DNA of 64,000 nt from Dipylidium caninum (GCA_017562135.1 QEYB01001105.1:1-64000), one strand, 5' to 3'. Shown: positions 32,608-44,473, numbered from the stretch's first letter. Notes: a model not told the origin generated them from the sequence alone. A program made the numbers and translations.

Positions 32608-32841
32608 GTGCACTTTCTAGCCCTGCTTCTTCCGTTTCTTTCGCGCAGGTGACACTGGTGCTTGCTTTGGTGGCAGCGATAGGGTGGTCGTCCCCAAAGC
32701 AAGTGTGTCTGTTGCGGGTAGGAGGATGGCGGAGGTCGGAGGGCGGAGGGCGGAGGGCGGAGGGCGGAGGAAGGAGGACGCTCGGGTCACCACTCGCGGG
32801 AGATGGAAGCTGTCAGCATTCTCGGCTCTGCCTTGATGTAG
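32608..32841 (+). pseudogene. Secreted-peptide family class C, copy C3
   Basis: TATAAAAG (32,567-32,574) and the leader are intact, but the start codon is GTG. An extra T in CTTTCGCG shifts the signal-peptide frame to TGA. A GGAGGGC heptamer is repeated about four times before the conserved end, which still encodes GHHSREMEAVSILGSALM-like residues in another frame, with TAG at 32,839-32,841. The poly(A) position reads AATATG (about 32,889). Confidence 0.5.
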
Positions 32842-33232
32842 TTTCTCACCCGAGACACATTAAAAATTTCTACTCGCCTCCGTTTCTTAATATGCTTTTT
32901 TTGGCATCTGTCTTGTGTTTGAAGTGTATTATCGTCATTCAGACTGCTGCCTCTACTGAGGAGGTCTCAACTGACGGTCTTGAGCAAATTTATCCTCCTC
33001 ACTGCAAACCACCACACGGAGTGGAGGGCGAGTTGAGGAGAAGTGTGGTAAGCAGCAACTTCTCGGTTATTTCAGTTGCCGCCTCAAGCCGGCACGTGGG
33101 CAGAGCGGGTGTTGCCAAGCCAAGGGGGCGGTAGCATCGTCAGCTGCGGGCAGGCCTCGGCGCCTGACTTGAGTCCTCGTTGTCCTGCATGTCTAAAGCC
33201 AAACAATGTCACGTCAATTCTGCTACTCCGTT

Positions 33233-33259
33233 GAAAGAAAGAAAGAAAGAAAGAAAGAA
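33233..33259 (+). repeat. (GAAA)n microsatellite, copy I
   Basis: About six GAAA units. It is also at 50,880-50,907 and, shortened and inverted, at about 170-191. Confidence 0.8.
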
Positions 33260-34946
33260 GCCCCGAGCTTCCCCACATATTGACTGGATGGGTGCGAGGA
33301 GATGTGGGCTGCTTCACTCGCACTAGAAGGAATTTCCGACATGTTGACTGGATGGCCAGCCAGATATTTGGTCTCGTTCGAGGGGCCCTGTCGGTTACGC
33401 GGCCCAAAGCTGCCCGAAGGAATGCCATCAGGGCGAAATAAAGCCTGACTGATGAGTTCACTGGCATTCTTCACCGTCCGTGTAACTTTCTTACCCACCT
33501 CGTGCCTACCTTCTTCTCTTTCCGAACAACTTCACTTGATCAAGAAACTTCGTGACCACTTTGAATGCCCTCGACTGGTCATTCGCTCCCTAGTACTCAA
33601 AGCCATTGCAGAGGAGGCGAGGACGAAAGTCGGGCTCCGCAACACTCACAAGCACCTTCGCGGGCGGAGTCGGAGTCAATGAGCCTCGCAGGGGAACGCG
33701 GTGCCATCTCGGTTGGCCGAGTCTCTCTTCGCCAGCCAGGAGTGCATGTCTGGTCAGCCTTGATTGTCTCACAAGTGTCTTGTCATGCACTGCTGGTTGA
33801 ACGGTAGAAATTAACCTTCAGGATTGTTTATTAATGCGTCTACTTTGGCATTGCCGCCTGAAGGACGTCCTCGAGCTCAACAGAACAAGAGACGACTCCA
33901 CAGACGGTCAGGCCGAAATAATTGGTGTCCACGCTAAGACCGCTAAGATCGCACCCCACCCCAAGTCTGCTTTTAAAGACCTGGCAAATTTCCTCTTAGC
34001 TGTGCCTACTTTAACCAACGTAAATAGACTCTGCTCTCCGGCGGGAGACCAAAAATACCCTATAGAAATCATCCATCTCGTCTGGACAAAAGAACAGACG
34101 TCCACGGTAGCCTTAAAGGAGGGTGCCACCGTTGGTTGGAAGACGCAGCTTTGTGCATGTGAACAGGAAAGCGTTGCAAGGAGAAGCAGGTCCTTTTCTC
34201 CATCAGAAGAAGGGAGGAGGAAGTGCACCAAGCTGAGGAGAATTTGCAGCAGGAGCGGAGGGCAAGTAGAAGTGAAGACACTGAAAACGAAGAACTGGCA
34301 GATGTGCGCCGGAGTTGAGGTTCAAGGGACGCACAGGTGGCAGACGCGAATGAGCTGGTTGAAGGAAGGTGGCACTACTGAAATAATTGTGCAGAACGAC
34401 AGGCTTCGCTCGAACTAATTTCCGCCTGCATTGTGGATGGCAAATTCGCCGTTACATTCATCACAAAATACGCAGAAATCATTTTTCACTTGTGGAAAAT
34501 AGTCTTTCATTCACTGTGTCTCACTCGATGTCCATGTGGCCTTTTCGCACTTCATGTGACTGGTCTTCTCTCCCCTTACGACTGCGACTGTTCATTTGTG
34601 GAGTTGGAGCGAGAAACGCGACTTCAACATGTTTACTGAGGAGAGAGCCAACTCTGGTGTGCGTCTCTCCTCCCCTCGACTGTGCGACCGTCGCCGTCAT
34701 CGCAGCGGGGATTGTGGCGGCGTTCCACTTTGTCAGACTTTCTGCGTTTCAGCCACTTTCTTTTTGTAAGCATCCCAAAGCTTCTTTGGCAGTGTTCGTG
34801 TGCTCCCTTCTCCCTCCACTCCACGCGGCTATTTGAAATTGGGCAAATTAACTGCGCACTTCGTGTAGAGACCGCTTTAAATTAATCGTGGTCACCCTGC
34901 CGACTTGGCGACAATAAAGTGCACAAGCAAGACCGACACCAGCAGC
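33260..34946. other. Spacer between C3 and B3
   Basis: No confident gene. A plus-strand 194-codon frame (33,834-34,418) stays open in copy II (51,480-52,067, 195 codons), but its middle third is read in a different frame there, so it is not under protein selection. A 149-codon frame (34,387-34,836) overlaps it. 33,970-34,430 is an inverted copy of 37,570-38,000. Confidence 0.4.
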
Positions 34947-34952
34947 TTTATT
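34947..34952 (-). terminator. Poly(A) signal of B3
   Basis: AATAAA on the minus strand, 41 bp after the stop. A plus-strand AATAAA at about 34,913 faces it. Confidence 0.55.
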
Positions 34953-34993
34953 AAGAGGGGAAGGAGGAGGAGAGTGAATGGGCTCCAAGTGCA

Positions 34994-35188
34994 TCAGGGG
35001 CGAGGTCGCGCCACGGACGCGTTGATCACGTCGGCCTTCTCCATCTCCCCTAGGGGCTGCGCCGAGCGTCTCTCTCGCTCCGGCATCCTACTACGCACGT
35101 TGGAGAATTCGTTGGGGTCGAGTGGTGGCGAGCAGGCATCAATGCCGCTCACGAGGTGAGAGAGAAGGAACAGGGCCAGAAGGCGCAT
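34994..35188 (-). CDS. Secreted peptide precursor, class B, copy B3 (intact)
   Basis: The 64-residue product is identical to B1: signal peptide 1-18, single Cys19, furin-type RERR at 38-41, tail with EMEKADVINAS and a sequon at Asn56. TATAAAAG is at 35,222-35,229, the GCGACGTGAACTGGG element is about 85 bp further upstream, and CTGAGAGAAATTCTG is at 35,488-35,502. It is oriented head-to-head with C3 across 2.2 kb of spacer. Confidence 0.6.
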   Translation of the reverse strand: MRLLALFLLSHLVSGIDACSPPLDPNEFSNVRSRMPERERRSAQPLGEMEKADVINASVARPRP

Positions 35189-35221
35189 GTCGACGTCTTC
35201 CTTCGTGTTGCCGTGGCCTCG

Positions 35222-35229
35222 CTTTTATA
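35222..35229 (-). promoter_or_regulatory. TATA box of B3
   Basis: TATAAAAG on the minus strand, 34 bp upstream of the ATG (35,188). Confidence 0.6.
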
Positions 35230-35487
35230 GGGGAGGTTGGCGGTAAAGCGGCACACTGGGCACCTCGTGGAGGTGAGCGCTTTGTGCTCTGCTTTGTCGG
35301 CACAGGCGCTCGACCCAGTTCACGTCGCCCGACTGACCTCGTGTGGTTGCCACCACATCGTGCAACACTCCACATTTTGCAACTCTGTCGACGACAGTGG
35401 CAGACAGGGGACGTGTGTGTGCATGTGATGTGGTTGTTTTGCTGGCGACGCCGCTCAGGCCAGCGGGACATGGCGGTGCATTTGGGA

Positions 35488-35502
35488 CAGAATTTCTCTC
35501 AG
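35488..35502 (-). promoter_or_regulatory. Conserved upstream element of B3
   Basis: CTGAGAGAAATTCTG on the minus strand, exactly 259 bp from the TATA box. Confidence 0.4.
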
Positions 35503-38272
35503 TCGCCAAATCCTCGTCAGCGGATGCGAGGCGGCGCAAAGTCGCCTGAGGCTGGTGAACGAGAGCCGGTGGTTGTGAATTCCCTCCAAGTCTCTTAGGC
35601 TGCACTCCGAGTAACGATGCACTCAGTGCGGAACCACTCACAGGAGTGGAAGACGAGCACCTCCTACGTGCTTACCAAAAACTGTCAATCGTAGGTCTGC
35701 AACGTGATGATATCCAAGTGGCCTCTTCGCAACATGTCGTCCATCGTGTGTGACATTAACCTCCCAACTGCAAGTCTGCAGTACATCAGTGGAAATTAGC
35801 GGATGATGGCCCATCACCCCGACAAGATGCGAACACTTTGACAAAGTTCGCATTCTTACGAGGCCTCTGGCCATCCGGTCTTAGTAGAGAGACCCGTGGA
35901 ACATCTGAACTGTACGATGAGACTGCGTGGTAGAAAGGAGGTTGCGGTAGCGCCACGAGATACCATCTGAGTGGCAAAGTCGACAATCGTCCCTCATTTG
36001 CGGGTCAGCCTGTAATTTCCTCACAACACTAATTGTCAAGAGCGGCGGCCAGGACGCCCACAGAGTTGGCGTAGCTGAAGTTCCCTGCTTTGATTCATGT
36101 CATATTGAAAGTTAAGAAGGGCCGCTTTGCAATGCTTACCTTTCTTTTTTTGTACTTCCCACGAAATGAACTCCCAAGGTGGATGCCTCTGTATGTGGTA
36201 CATGTAAGGCGATGCAAGGGCTGCTCATTGGGCATGGACACGTCGAAGGTGGCCTGCACACACGTCGTGTGGCCGTTAGCATTTCGCCTGGTCCCCCGCT
36301 CAGTCCTCGCTAACGCCTTCCTCGACATCACCGTCATAATGGCTGTTGAGGCTGGTGGTTAGACACGAAGCTGACACTTTTTATCGGCGCATGAGAATGC
36401 AGCCACTCATTTGCGGTGCAATCGAGATCATCAGTAAATGCTTTGAGGCGACACATTTGGACATTGCACGACATCTCCTTCGCCCCGACTGATCATGCAG
36501 GAGACGCAAGGAGGTGGAACGCCGCCACACTCTCCCCCGAGAAAGCGCCAACAACCTCACAGTCGAAGGGAGGAGAGGCGCACGACAGAGTTGGCTCCAG
36601 CCAATGTCGAAGACGACCCTTCATCGACATTGCGTTGAGCACTGTGAGGCCACGCGAGGCAAACGGCACAAGAAAATAAAGTCGTTGTTGAGCAGAAAAT
36701 CACCTCGTGACCCATAAACACTCATTCAAGCACATATTCTCGACTAACAAAGGGGTTTCACTCAGGCGGTGTGAATGCGAAAATAGGCCGAGTGGTGCGA
36801 CCAACAATGGGGCGACGGAGAGGGCGAGAACCGAGACGGCATTTTCCAATCGCCCACGTGTCTGGTTGGGCGACACGTCGTGAGAAAGAATCCACCGATG
36901 TGAAGTGGTGGGAAGTGGAAGCCTACATGGGTTAGCGGCAGTTGGAGGCCCGAGTTTCCCCCTACCAACCAAGAAGTTAACACTGGTCGAGGTCTCTTAC
37001 TGTCGCCGATCTCGTCTCAAAGCCTGCATCCGCAGGTTGAATTGCAGTCGCTGCTCCCCGCAGAGTCCAAGCATGACGCCGCTGCGTTATTCTGCTTCAG
37101 CGCAGACAGATGCCTTGTTCTGAAAGACCGACACAGACTGCCTCGCACGTCCGTTTCCAACCGTCATGTCATAAGTCTAACCAGTGTTCCAATTGCTCGG
37201 GCCACTTATCATTTGTCACAACCCTCGAATTCTCCTTCGCTGTACTTCCGAGAGCGTAGCTCCTTTACAGTCAGCTGCGCCTCCTTCTGTTTCACCTCAC
37301 TCTACTTTCACGAATGTCCTCCTCCCACTGCAATGTGTCGAAGGAGAGAGACGCATTTCAGTAGTGGCATACTCCAAAAACCACCTCACTCACATCTGCC
37401 TCGTGTGCCATCTCCTCTAACAGTGGCACCCTTCCTTCGAGGCTACCACAGGAGTCTGTTCTTCTGTCGAGACTTTACATTAATAAAGAGTCAGGAGGGT
37501 TGGTTTCACTAGGGTGTTTTTGGTCTCTGGCAGGAGAACGGTGTCCCCATTCATTGCTTAAATGCATGTGCTATCGGAAATTAGTGCGAGCGAAGCCTGT
37601 CGTTCTGCACAATTATTTCAGTAGTGCCACATTCCTTCAACCAGCTCATTCGCGTCTGCCACCTGTGCGTCCCTTGAACCTCAACTCCGGCGCACATCTG
37701 CCAGTCCTTCGTTTTCAGTGTCTTCACTTCTACTTGCCCTCCGCTCCTGCTGCAAATTCTCCTCAGCTTGGTGCACTTCCTCCTCCCTTCTTCTGATGGA
37801 GAAAAGGACCTGCTTCTCCTTGCAACGCTTTCCTGTTCACATGCACAAAGCTGCGTCTTCTCAACCAACGGTGGCACCCTCCTTTAAGGCTACCGTGGAC
37901 GTCTGTTCTTTTGTCCAGACGAGATGGATGATTTCTATAGGGTATTTTTGGTCTCCCGCCGGAGAGCAGAGTCTATTTACGTTGGTTAAAGTAGTCACAG
38001 CTAAGAGGAAATTGGCACGAAAACAGTTTATGTGGCAGTGGCAGTGGCAGTGGCAGTGGCAGTGTTCATGTGCTCCTTGTGGGGATTTGAATTGAGAAGA
38101 AGAAAGTTACTGAAGACCGTCAGTAGAGACTTCCGGAGGATTTGTGACTGTCTGACTAGATTTGTCCGGCCCTCCGACCACTCGACAAAGGCAGCAAACA
38201 CGACGCCGATATAAAGATGTTTGTTTAAGAAGGGAGGAGACCGAATAGTCTGTATGCGTCTCAAATGGGAAA
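35503..38272. other. Spacer between B3 and D3
   Basis: It is collinear with 8,819-11,596. The exon-like minus-strand frame (36,095-36,337 here) has lost one base at 36,213. Plus-strand frames 37,042-37,512 (156 codons) and 37,500-37,796 (98 codons) recur unchanged in copy III but are fused or shifted in the left copy. I regard them as chance frames in Ser/Pro-rich low-complexity sequence. Confidence 0.4.
38032..38064 (+). repeat. (GTGGCA)n microsatellite, copy II
   Basis: About five hexamer units. Confidence 0.85.
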
Positions 38273-38452
38273 TCACATCAGAGCGAGGGCTGATTCCATC
38301 TTCCCCAAAGGCTGCACCGAGTGTCTTCCTGCTCTGGCATCCTCCTCCGTGTGCTGTTGATGTCCTTGAAAGTTCAATGGCATCGAGCAGGTATCGGCAT
38401 TACTTACGAGGGAGAGAAGGAGAAAGAGAAGGAACAGGGCCACAACGTGCAT
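38273..38452 (-). pseudogene. Secreted-peptide family class D, copy D3
   Basis: TATAAAAG (38,486-38,493) and ATG (38,452) are intact. The 8-bp expansion is present, with one additional G (CGAGGGAG), so the stop context differs slightly from D1. The tail is out of frame. Confidence 0.5.
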
Positions 38453-39151
38453 GTCGACGTGCTTCTCCGTGTTGCCATGGCCTCGCTTTTATAGGGGAGG
38501 TTGGCGGTAAAGCGGCACACTGGGCACCTCGTGGAGGGTGAGCGTTTCGTGGTCTGCTGTATCGACACAAGCAGTCGACCCAGTTCACGTCGCCGTGCAA
38601 ACCGCGGTGCGGTGGCCACCAGGTATGGCAACAATCAACAGTTTTCGCTGGAATGTAGTTGTTGTGGTAGTCCTCCTGGTTAAACGCGAATGATTGTCTT
38701 CCGGTGGTAAATCTCCCCTATCGTCTGCAAGTGGCTCCCTATGACAGGCCACGTAGACGCACTAGCATCTCCTCCCTTCTTGTCAGAAACAGCCATTTGA
38801 TGGTGTCTGAGTGGCGTTTCGCAACGTGTCTTTCATCGCCTGTGGCATTCGCTTCGCAACTGCATCTGCCTGTCGGTCAGAAGTCAATCCCGGCATGAGG
38901 AAACTGACAACAAGCTGAAGGTCACAATGCAGCCTGTCTCTTCTCCTGAAGGCGGGACGTTGGTGGTGGTGAGATCAGGGAGCTTCATGATTATCCCCAC
39001 CGCGGGGAAGAAGCAGACTGTTGTCTCACCTTCAGCCAGTTTGCCGTTTCCTCTTGTCGCAATTGACATCTGACCGACGTGCTTCGTGTGCATCAGCGAC
39101 CTCTGGAGAAGGACACGCTTTCGTGGGCGGAAGAGAGAGGAGCGAGGCACT

Positions 39152-39441
39152 TCAAGACGTGTTGTACTCTCCCCTCCAACCAGACCAAATATCGGACTGA
39201 GCAGAGTCGAGGATCCCACGGACGAAAGAGCGGCTGCAGCATCCCACGTTGTGGTGGCAAGTCAGACGGCATGCGAGTTGGTTGTCCAAAGCGTCAAACA
39301 AGTTGACAATACGTGGAGAAGAACGGTGCCTCCGTCGTGCCGACTGCAGTGCAGCGAAGACACGAAGTGGAGTAGAATCATCATTTGCAAAAGTACAGGG
39401 AGGAAGGGCTGGGCAATGTCAAACGGAGATGTGTAAAGCAT
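39152..39441 (-). pseudogene. Cysteine-type ORF family G, copy G6
   Basis: It starts MLYTSPFDIAQPFLPVLLQM with MILLHFVSSLHCSR, then a one-base deletion (GTGCCGACTG for GTGCCCGACTG) shifts the frame before the cysteines. It is 290 bp long against 291 in G9 and G10. The TATA position is mutated. Confidence 0.4.
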
Positions 39442-39799
39442 TACAAGTTCATCGGCACTGCAGAGTGCACAAGGCACGAAGGGAAGGAAGTGCGTCTTTA
39501 CAAACAGGGTGCCCCGGAGAGCCCCGGAGAAGAGCCCTCGTCGACGTCTACTTAACAGGCCTCATTCTCGGAGCACCGCTTCGCCATCTCCACTCAAAGG
39601 CACTGGCACCACACTCGGGTAAGAAGGAATCATCGCAGTGCTGCTCACCCACTCCCCCTCCTGTCCGCCAGCAGTCAAGTTTTCCACACGACTCTCTCGG
39701 GGATGGCAAAGCAGTTGGTTCGACATTCACTGGCAGAGTGCGGTGTTGTGTGAGCTTTTTAGTGCATAGGTTTGGGATTCTTTAGTGTACCGTGCGGTT

Positions 39800-40090
39800 T
39801 AGTGCATCGTTCATCGATAAGGTCTGTGTTTTCCATTGAGCAACAAGCGGCCTTCTTTAGAGGTTTGTTGCAACCTCCTCATCTACAAGTTAAACAGGCA
39901 AACGAAATCATCTGAATTTCGACCAGTCGCATTCGGTTCCATCACACTGGTAGTTGAATGTGAAAATCTGCTCAGTAGCGGTCTCATCCTCGCCCTTCCT
40001 TGCCTTCCCTTCTTCCCGCATTTCCTCCTTCCCCTTACATCGCGCCAACGGACTCGTCATCGTTAGTCAGTCAGTGCCACGAACCATCGT
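39800..40090 (+). other. Patch unique to copy II
   Basis: Of the sequence between the GTGCGGTTTAGTGCAT and ACCATCGTAATG anchors, only copy II has this version. It is dissimilar to 12,470-12,650, 22,260-22,440 and 57,470-57,650. No gene is seen. It may be the older version of the segment. Confidence 0.55.
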
Positions 40091-40155
40091 AATGCGACTA
40101 GGACATCAGGCACTTTTCTGCCTTTGGGCTGCCTCCATATCGTCTAAGCTGATGT

Positions 40156-40194
40156 CACACACACACACAAACACACACACACACAAGCACACAC
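40156..40194 (+). repeat. (CA)n microsatellite, copy II
   Basis: As 22,509-22,546, with one extra base before the last GCACACAC. Confidence 0.85.
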
Positions 40195-41002
40195 TGTTAA
40201 CGCAGAATCGCGTCTCTGCCACAATAGCCCTCGAGAATTGCACGTTGACCCTCAAATGAGGCAAGCTAGTTGCATTTGCCTCACGAAGGGTATCTCGAGG
40301 CACTCAGTCTCATCATGTGCTTCAGATGTTCCACCGGTCTCTCTACGAATGTTGAGACCGTGAGAGACCGCTTGTTCATGTAGGAAATAACTTACTCTGG
40401 CGCATGTCTTCATCCCCACTTCCCAGTTCACGTCACTTCGTTCACTTCAGCAGGCGCCGCACTTCTCAGTTGACAATGAATGTTACCGGAAGGAGGTGAG
40501 CCCCACCAAGACGCAGTGAATTGGCCTGAGCCTCGACACCCAACTGTCCTTCCACCACGTATTAGCGCTTCTCCCGAGCAGCAGTGGTACAACTAACATC
40601 GCCATTTGAGTTGCTCAGCGAAACCGTGGAACACAGCCATATCGCTAGAAGGTGCCGCATGAGAACCCGGTGCAAGTGAAGAGGGTCACGAGTTTATTTG
40701 GCAGTGTTCGTGTGGTGGACGGGACTGGGAGCCTGAACAGCATTCCGATGACTCGTAATTACCCGAGTGTTTGCGTGCGAGTGCCTTTGAGTGGTGATGG
40801 CGAAGCGGAGCTCGGAGGATGAGGCCTGTTGAGCAGACGTCGATGAGTGCTGCTCTGTGGGGCACCCTGATATAAAGGCGCAGCTCCTTCCTCCGCGTCA
40901 CTCGTCGTACGCTGAGCACTCTGCGGGGCCCATGCAGCCGTGATGCTTCCGCACATCTCCACTCGACATTCCTAAGCCCTTCGTCTTGTACTTTCCCAAC
41001 TG

Positions 41003-41233
41003 ATGTTTCTACTCCACTTCTTGTCTTCGCTGCACTGCAGTCGGGCACGACGGAGGCACCGTTCTTCTCCACGTATTGTCAACTTGTTTGACGCTTTGGA
41101 CAACCAACTCGCATGCCGTCTGACTTGCCACCACAACGTGGGATGCTGCAGCCGCTCCTTCGTCCGTGGGATCCTCGACTCTGCTCAGTCCGATATTTGG
41201 TCTGGTTGGAGGGGAGAGTACAACACGTCTTGA
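41003..41233 (+). CDS. Candidate secreted cysteine-containing protein, family G, copy G7
   Basis: 76 residues from MFLLHFLSSLHCSRARRRHR through LACRLTC, HHNVGCCSRSF and on to SGWRGEYNTS, all in one frame. TATAAA is at 40,871-40,876. The longer upstream start (MLRTSP) is broken by one extra C near 40,948, so translation would have to begin at 41,003, leaving a very short signal peptide. No AATAAA is visible. It could be functional with the short start or be recently disabled. Confidence 0.3.
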   Translation: MFLLHFLSSLHCSRARRRHRSSPRIVNLFDALDNQLACRLTCHHNVGCCSRSFVRGILDSAQSDIWSGWRGEYNTS

Positions 41234-41791
41234 AGTGCCTCGTTCCTCTCTCTTCAGCCCACGAAAGCGTGTCCTTCTCCAGAGGTCGCTGATGCAGACG
41301 AAGCACGTCGGTCAGATGTCACTTCCGGCACTACGTAACGGCGAACAGTCTGCTTCTTCCCCGGAGACGTGTAGGCGCTTTGCCGTCTGATACGCGTGGT
41401 ATTCTGCCACGGAGGTGATGAGAATCAACAAGCTCTCTGGTCTGTCTTCCACCATCCCACATTCAGGAGAAGAGACAGGCTGCGGTGTCACCTTCAACCT
41501 GTTGCCTCTTACCTCATGCCGGAACTGACATCTGAACGACGGGCAGTTTCAGTGGCGAGGTGAATGTCACAGACGATGAGAGACACGTTCCCTAACGCCT
41601 CTCAGACATCGTCATGTAACAGGCGTTGTACTTTTCCACTTGATGCTTCTACTGTAACTGTGACTGTTGATTGTTACAATACCTGGTTAGTCCGGCGACG
41701 TGAACTGGGTCGACTGCTTGTGCCGACAAAGCAGACCACGAAACGCTCACCCTCCACGAGGGGTCCAGTCCGCTTTACCGCCAACCTCTCC

Positions 41792-41880
41792 TATAAAAGC
41801 GAGGCCATGGCAACACGAAGGAAGACGTCGACATGAGCCTTCTGGCCCTGTTCCTTCTCTTTCTCCTTCTCTCCTCGTAA
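41792..41880 (+). pseudogene. Secreted-peptide family class F, copy F2
   Basis: It has the full family promoter block, TATAAAAG (41,792-41,799) and ATG (41,833), then MSLLALFLLFLLLSS and TAA (41,878-41,880) within GTAAGT. No family tail follows. Confidence 0.45.
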
Positions 41881-42471
41881 GTAATGCCGATACCTGCTCG
41901 ATGCCGCAACTTCATGGTTGCATATTCCTTGTCCTACTTGGATGCCTATGTGGCTGGTGGGGAGGCGACAACAAGACCATTTCAATGATTGTCTTCCGGT
42001 GGTAAATCTCCCCTATCGTCTGCAAGTGGCTCCCTATGACAGGCCACGTAGACGCACTAGCATCTCCTCCCTTCTTGTCAGAAACAGCCATTTGATGGTG
42101 TCTTTCGCAACGTGTCTTTCATCGCCTGTGGCATTCGCTTCGCAACTGCATCTGCCTGTCGGTCAGAAGTCAATCCTCGTCAGCGGATGCGAGAGACTTT
42201 TAATGGTGAATTCTCCCCTATCGTCTGCAATTGGCTCGTCATGATAGGCACATGACGGATTCAAGTCGACCGTAGCGATCGCCGGCTGGCGTCAAGAGAG
42301 AATCACTGGCTCATGAGGGAGGCCACTTGACATTTCTCAATTACAAAGCCTCCACCCAAACCACCCCCAAATTGTACAGGCAAATGCCTCCACGGGCTAC
42401 CAATTGTGTCATTTTACTACAAACCTCTCCTATGAAAGCAACCTCATCGCGTCACGAGGAAAGACGTCGAA

Positions 42472-42648
42472 ATAAACTTTGCGGCCCTGTTCCTTTTTTC
42501 CTCCTCGTAGGTGACACTGCTCGGTGCCGCTAAATTTCAAAAAACTTCCATAGCGCCCGTAGGAGGATGCCGGAGCGAGAACGATGCTCGGTGCAGCCTT
42601 CGGGGGAAGATGGAAAGAGCCAACGCACTCGGCCTCGCTCTGATGTAA
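42472..42648 (+). pseudogene. Secreted-peptide family class E, copy E3
   Basis: TATGAAAG (42,431-42,438) and ATA in place of the start codon. The tail is recognisable (CGGAGCGAGAACG) but not in one frame. Confidence 0.5.
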
Positions 42649-43477
42649 CTCCCTTTTGATAGACATGCAAACTTTTCACGTTCCATTGGGTGGCCCCACC
42701 CTTGTTCCCTCCTCCTCTTCACTCGCCTTGAGGAGTTAGCAACGCATGTACAATCATGAGCTCTCGTTAGGTGAGGGAATTTTTAAGACCACCTGGAGGC
42801 TTAAGCGTCGGAGTTAGTGGTAGGTCTACGTACAACTGTGTGAGTGCCGTCCACGGTCGGAGGCGACATTCTGCTCTGATAGCATCCCCTTGCGCTTGGC
42901 AAATAGAGTGGAGAACCCGATCGGACCAATGCTGTCGGACAACATGGGAGAGGCGCTAAGACGTGGTAGGACTGGCCCCCTTCCGGTAATATTCATTGCC
43001 AGCTGAGAAGTGTGGAAGCTGCTGGAGCAAACCAAGCGACGTGAACTGGGAAGCGGGGAAGAGGGCTTGACGAAGAGTAAGATGATCGTCTTCCCTGCCT
43101 AGCACAGTACTTTTGGTCGCAATAAGAGTCTAACCTGTTGTCCTCGGAGTCACTGGAGTGCAATGGGAGCGTGCAGAGGCCGCGACAATGCTACTGCCGA
43201 TATGACTGTGACTGACACAAACACCGATTTGAAGCAGCCACGTGGCTTTCGAGTCAGAACAACTTTCTGCAGGGAGGTAGGCCGAAGTGAGATCATTTGG
43301 CCACTTGGCGTCGTCAGGGCTGTCTGTGGACTGACGCGCTCTTCCGCTGATCATACGAGAGTAATGTCGTCTAGACAGTCTAAGACAAGGTAGATGGGAG
43401 GAGGACAGAGTGTCCATGTGGTCGTCTTCCAGTCAGTCCGCCCTCCCCTTAGCACTCGAGTCTTCATGCGATCCTCG

Positions 43478-43513
43478 TATCCGCATCCGCATCCTCATCC
43501 GCATCCGCATCCA
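43478..43513 (+). repeat. (CCGCAT)n microsatellite, copy II
   Basis: Imperfect hexamer repeat with one CCTCAT unit. Confidence 0.8.
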
Positions 43514-43679
43514 CAATCCAAAGATTATAGGCGACAGGTGACATCTTGAGAGATGAATAGAAAGCTGGATGGACCGTTCCCATCTGCCTGGGTAGATGCA
43601 AGAACACCTAAAGGGGAGGAAAGGCTTGGTGGAAGGACTGAGTACAATTGTCTAGGTGCCGTCCACAGCCGCCTGAGTA

Positions 43680-43985
43680 CTATGTCGGTCGGAGGCGATA
43701 TTCTGCTCTGATAGCATCCGTTGGTGTGTGCGTGATGCCGCTAAAAACCAAGGCCTCCCCAGCGCGAGTAGAGAAATACCGGTTTTTTGGCAGTCCACTT
43801 AAGTTACTAGGACATACATTAAGGGCAACAATTAGATGCCAGTTCGTTCCACTGCTATTCTCGCTTCTTGCTTCCGTTGGGAAGAAGAAGTCAGAGTCGG
43901 TGGCAACCACCATGAGAGGTCGCTGTGATTGACAATAACGAATCATGCGGCATGCCACACCAACACTAAATCCGCATCGGTCCAT
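43680..43985 (-). CDS. ORF-H, copy II (101 residues from MDRCGF)
   Basis: The MDRCGF-led portion and the end ITHTPTDAIRAEYRLRPT are identical to 14,295-14,600. The upstream ATG of the 127-residue form is lost, because the stretch before it differs (CGTGCAAACTCCAG). Unrecognised. Confidence 0.25.
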   Translation of the reverse strand: MDRCGFSVGVACRMIRYCQSQRPLMVVATDSDFFFPTEARSENSSGTNWHLIVALNVCPSNLSGLPKNRYFSTRAGEALVFSGITHTPTDAIRAEYRLRPT

Positions 43986-44473
43986 TTTGAGTTTAAGTTT
44001 AAGTGGAGCGGCGTGGCACGTGTTTCGTGCAAACTCCAGGCGCCTCACCGAAATGCAAATGCATGCTGCTGTCTGTAAAGTTTAGATTCTAAGCTCACTT
44101 GACAATATTAATGGCATTCAGATCATTCTGCCTCAAGAAGCCTCCTACCACCTCGGCAGATGAAGATTTCGTGGCTGATTGCAATCCTGCATCAAGTAAA
44201 CTAGCATGTCTCGTTGACCTGGGTCGCTTCGCCTTTAGCCAGAAACGATGCTGTTTGACAGCCCAATGACAGCAGAACATGCACACACGCCAGTTGTTTG
44301 TCGCCCTCATCAGCAAAGCCGAAATGTGTGGATTGTTGCACCACGTGGTGGTCACCTCACCGAGACCAAGCTAGAAATGTGAACTGGACCGTCGACTTGC
44401 CGCGACAGAGCAGAGAACGAGGCGGTGACCCTCCAAGTGCTATTCAATTTTCCACTCTGCCGACAAACTCTCC

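Larger units (their letters stand above)
20040..37590 (+). repeat. 17.65-kb tandem amplicon, copy I
   Basis: It is collinear with copy II. The offset is 17,545 at the left end (20,726 against 38,273) and 17,646-17,653 from 22,440 onward. The 100-bp change comes from the mosaic patch at 22,260-22,440. It carries D2, G3, G4, F1, E2, A2, G5, C3 and B3 in that order. Identity is very high, with mostly one-base indels. Confidence 0.85.

Noticed and set aside
33834..34418. 194-codon plus-strand frame, also open in copy II
   Set aside because: The middle third is read in a different frame in copy II (51,480-52,067) through paired indels. It lies over an inverted copy of non-coding spacer and has no promoter or signal peptide.
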